Part shown: piece by piece, positions 62,589 through 64,000 of the stretch | Layout of the letters: each line of letters starts with the position of its first letter | Position numbering within the stretch: the first letter of the stretch is position 1 | Assembly (NCBI GenBank): GCA_020073445.1 | Contig: JAIQFE010000012.1 | Span: 62,001 to 126,000 of the forward strand | Direction of reading: 5' to 3' | Length of the DNA stretch: 64,000 nt | Source: Terriglobia bacterium | GTDB lineage: Bacteria > Acidobacteriota > Terriglobia > Bryobacterales > Bryobacteraceae | Notes under the pieces: generated by a model | The model's database searches: none | Told to the model about the DNA's origin: nothing | The model's input: only the letters and a program-made list of their open reading frames with translations | Program-made: the position numbers and the translations under genes

Positions 62589-62653
62589 GCGCTCCACAAG
62601 CCTCGTCGCCTGTCGCTATCTACCACAATTGAGGTATCCCAGATGCGGTCCAG

Positions 62654-62660
62654 AGTGGTA
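62654..62660 (+). promoter_or_regulatory. half-site of the regulon palindrome upstream of second regulator (site 4)
   Basis: AGTGGTA only; the left half is not conserved. 108 nt upstream of the ATG at 62769, similar spacing to the other sites. Could be chance. Confidence 0.35.
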
Positions 62661-62768
62661 CGGAAGAATCATTCCATGTCGTGATGGTTTCAAGGATCGG
62701 CTCACGCATAGTTATGAGTAAAGGGGCGTCGGAGGACGCCACTTCCATGCAGAAGGAGACGACGAAAT

Positions 62769-63461
62769 ATGGCATCGGCAACTGCAATACTCGGATCCAT
62801 CCGCCGGGTCCCGAACTTCCAGTGGGATATCCGGTCTGCAACTGCACAGATTCGCGTAATGACGGTCGACGAGCATCCGCTGGTCCGCGAAGGCCTTGCC
62901 GCTGTCATCAATCGAGAGCCGGGAATGACCGTTGCGGCCCAGGCGGCCAGCGGACGAGAAGCGATCGCGTTGTACCGCGAGTATCGCCCAAGCGTAATCA
63001 CGCTCGACCTATCCTTGCCGGACATGCCTGGAGAGGAGTTGATCAGCCGGCTTCTCGCAGAATTTCCAGAAGTACGAATTGTCGTGATCACCGATTCGAG
63101 CGGCGACGTGCGGGTTCTTCGAATCCTGGAAGCCGGCGTTCAGGGATTGGTTCTAAAGGGTATGCCCAGCAGAGAAATTCTGGAGGTGATCAGGCAGGTC
63201 CACTCGGGCAAGAAGATGGTCCCACGCCAGATCGCTTCCATGCTCGCCGAGCGTCTTTCCGACGAAACTCTGACTCCCCGCGAGATCCAGGTTCTCCGGT
63301 TAGTCGCCGAGGGAAACCGCAACAAAGAAGTTGCCGCGTGTCTGTCGATCGCGGATGAAACCGTCAGGATGCATATGAAAAACATCCTGGGCAAACTGGC
63401 CGCCCACGATCGAACGCACGCAGTGACGATTGCCATCAAACGGGGGATCTTCCAGCTATGA
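62769..63461 (+). CDS. NarL/FixJ-type response regulator (second)
   Basis: 230 residues. Receiver with acidic pocket TVDEHPLVREG, phosphoacceptor Asp80 in ITLDLSLPDMPG, a Lys in LVLKGMPS, and a LuxR helix-turn-helix (LTPREIQVLRLVAEGNRNKE and ADETVRMHMKNI). AAGGAG ten bases before the ATG. No kinase gene is adjacent, so it is an orphan regulator or answers to the propeller kinase nearby. The first 25 residues before the receiver are extra. The downstream sigma-like gene overlaps by 4 nt. Confidence 0.93.
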   Translation: MASATAILGSIRRVPNFQWDIRSATAQIRVMTVDEHPLVREGLAAVINREPGMTVAAQAASGREAIALYREYRPSVITLDLSLPDMPGEELISRLLAEFPEVRIVVITDSSGDVRVLRILEAGVQGLVLKGMPSREILEVIRQVHSGKKMVPRQIASMLAERLSDETLTPREIQVLRLVAEGNRNKEVAACLSIADETVRMHMKNILGKLAAHDRTHAVTIAIKRGIFQL

Positions 63462-63958
63462 TGCTCAACTGTCCGAACAACGCGATCGCCCGAAATGGGG
63501 ATCTGTCCATGACCACCGAATCGACCTTGCGCGAATCCCTTGATAAGGCGTTCATCACTGCCTTCCTGCTGAGCGGCGACACCGCGCGGGCAGAGGCTGC
63601 GGTCCTGAAAGGTATTGAACGGATGAGTTCGGATCACGGCGGTCAGGAACTGTTACAAGGCACGGTGAAAGCCGCGATCGGGCGCGACAATCCTCCCGGG
63701 CGAAGTCCCGAACTGATGGGGCCGGCCTTGTCAAGGCTGCCATTAGAACTACGGCGTGTTGCGCGGTTGCCACATTTTCTTCGCCAATGCTTCGTATTGC
63801 GCGTTCTGGCCGGATTGCCTCGCGAACGGTGCGCTCACCTGCTGAATTTGCACGCCGACCAGGTGGACCAGGGTACGCGCGCGGCCATGCTGGAGCTGCC
63901 ATGGATCCGGGAAAAGAGTTTTGCAACTCATTCCGGTTGGAATGGGTCGAATAACTGA
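63458..63958 (+). CDS. degenerate sigma-factor-like protein
   Basis: 166 residues. The C-terminal half has LPLELRRVARLPHFLRQCFV and LRVLAGLPRERCAHLLNL, which resembles ECF sigma region 4; region 2 is not recognisable. It could be a regulator that binds DNA or core polymerase rather than a full sigma factor. Its ATG overlaps the stop of the second response regulator (ATGATG). The ATG at 63509 is an alternative start. 63959-64000 shows nothing. Confidence 0.6.
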   Translation: MMLNCPNNAIARNGDLSMTTESTLRESLDKAFITAFLLSGDTARAEAAVLKGIERMSSDHGGQELLQGTVKAAIGRDNPPGRSPELMGPALSRLPLELRRVARLPHFLRQCFVLRVLAGLPRERCAHLLNLHADQVDQGTRAAMLELPWIREKSFATHSGWNGSNN

Positions 63959-64000
63959 GCGGCGCTCGCGAAAAGAACTTTGAAGGTGGGTGATGGCGAC

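Overview
The window reads as a stretch of an Acidobacteriota chromosome, most likely of the Bryobacterales/Solibacter type. The grounds are the GC-rich sequence; Planctomycete-type cytochrome (PSD1) proteins with DUF1592-series domains next to a DUF1552 protein; very large Oar-like TonB receptors with an N-terminal carboxypeptidase-regulatory domain; a DUF2934-Hsp20 fusion; DUF6152 and GWxTD-like proteins; and a two-component-propeller sensor kinase. This is inference from family content; no rRNA or other taxonomic marker is present. I found no tRNA, rRNA, CRISPR array, transposase or phage gene.

Layout. 1-2065: the 5' part of a PSD1 cytochrome gene running off the left edge, translationally coupled to an FmdB-type zinc ribbon. 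2261-4490: tdh-kbl threonine catabolism. 4871-7698: a complete ars operon, arsR-arsC-arsM-aqpS-arsC, read leftward from a compact promoter/operator that appears to make a leaderless arsR mRNA. 7716-13879: an exported-protein operon (PSD1 cytochrome, unknown secreted protein, DUF1552, ankyrin). 13933-19689: two metallo-beta-lactamase-fold exported proteins (one with a broken active site), a GWxTD-like protein, a persulfide dioxygenase-rhodanese fusion, a VOC ring-cleaving dioxygenase and a secreted unknown. 19755-25150: a large TonB receptor preceded by three small exported proteins, read from a divergent promoter region holding two overlapping palindromes; a phosphotriesterase-like hydrolase lies on the other side. 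26475-34360: a CzcCBA-like RND heavy-metal efflux system followed by a DUF4097-like protein and a methyltransferase.

34426-42340 is a signalling island: a PAS-GAF protein, a PAS-GAF-GGDEF diguanylate cyclase and a small heat-shock protein on the minus strand; on the plus strand a membrane histidine kinase, an Rcp1-like response regulator, a REC-PP2C-HATPase protein and a STAS antagonist, which together look like a partner-switching module. 42357-48306 is a tripartite AcrAB/OprM-type drug efflux operon. 48457-52280 is a five-gene stress-type operon led by dps. 52627-60974 joins a TonB receptor, a jelly-roll exported protein, a propeller histidine kinase and its LuxR-type regulator in one overlapping transcription unit. 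61127-63958 holds an alpha/beta hydrolase, a DoxX-like protein with an apparent CTG start, a second LuxR-type regulator and a degenerate sigma-like protein.

The most interesting signal is not a gene. A 16-bp palindrome, TACCACGAAAGTGGTA, with a further conserved flank, occurs in the same orientation and at a similar distance (about 86-108 nt) upstream of the dps operon, the alpha/beta hydrolase, doxX and, weakly, the second LuxR regulator. I propose it as the operator of an undescribed stress regulon controlled by one or both LuxR-type response regulators in the window.
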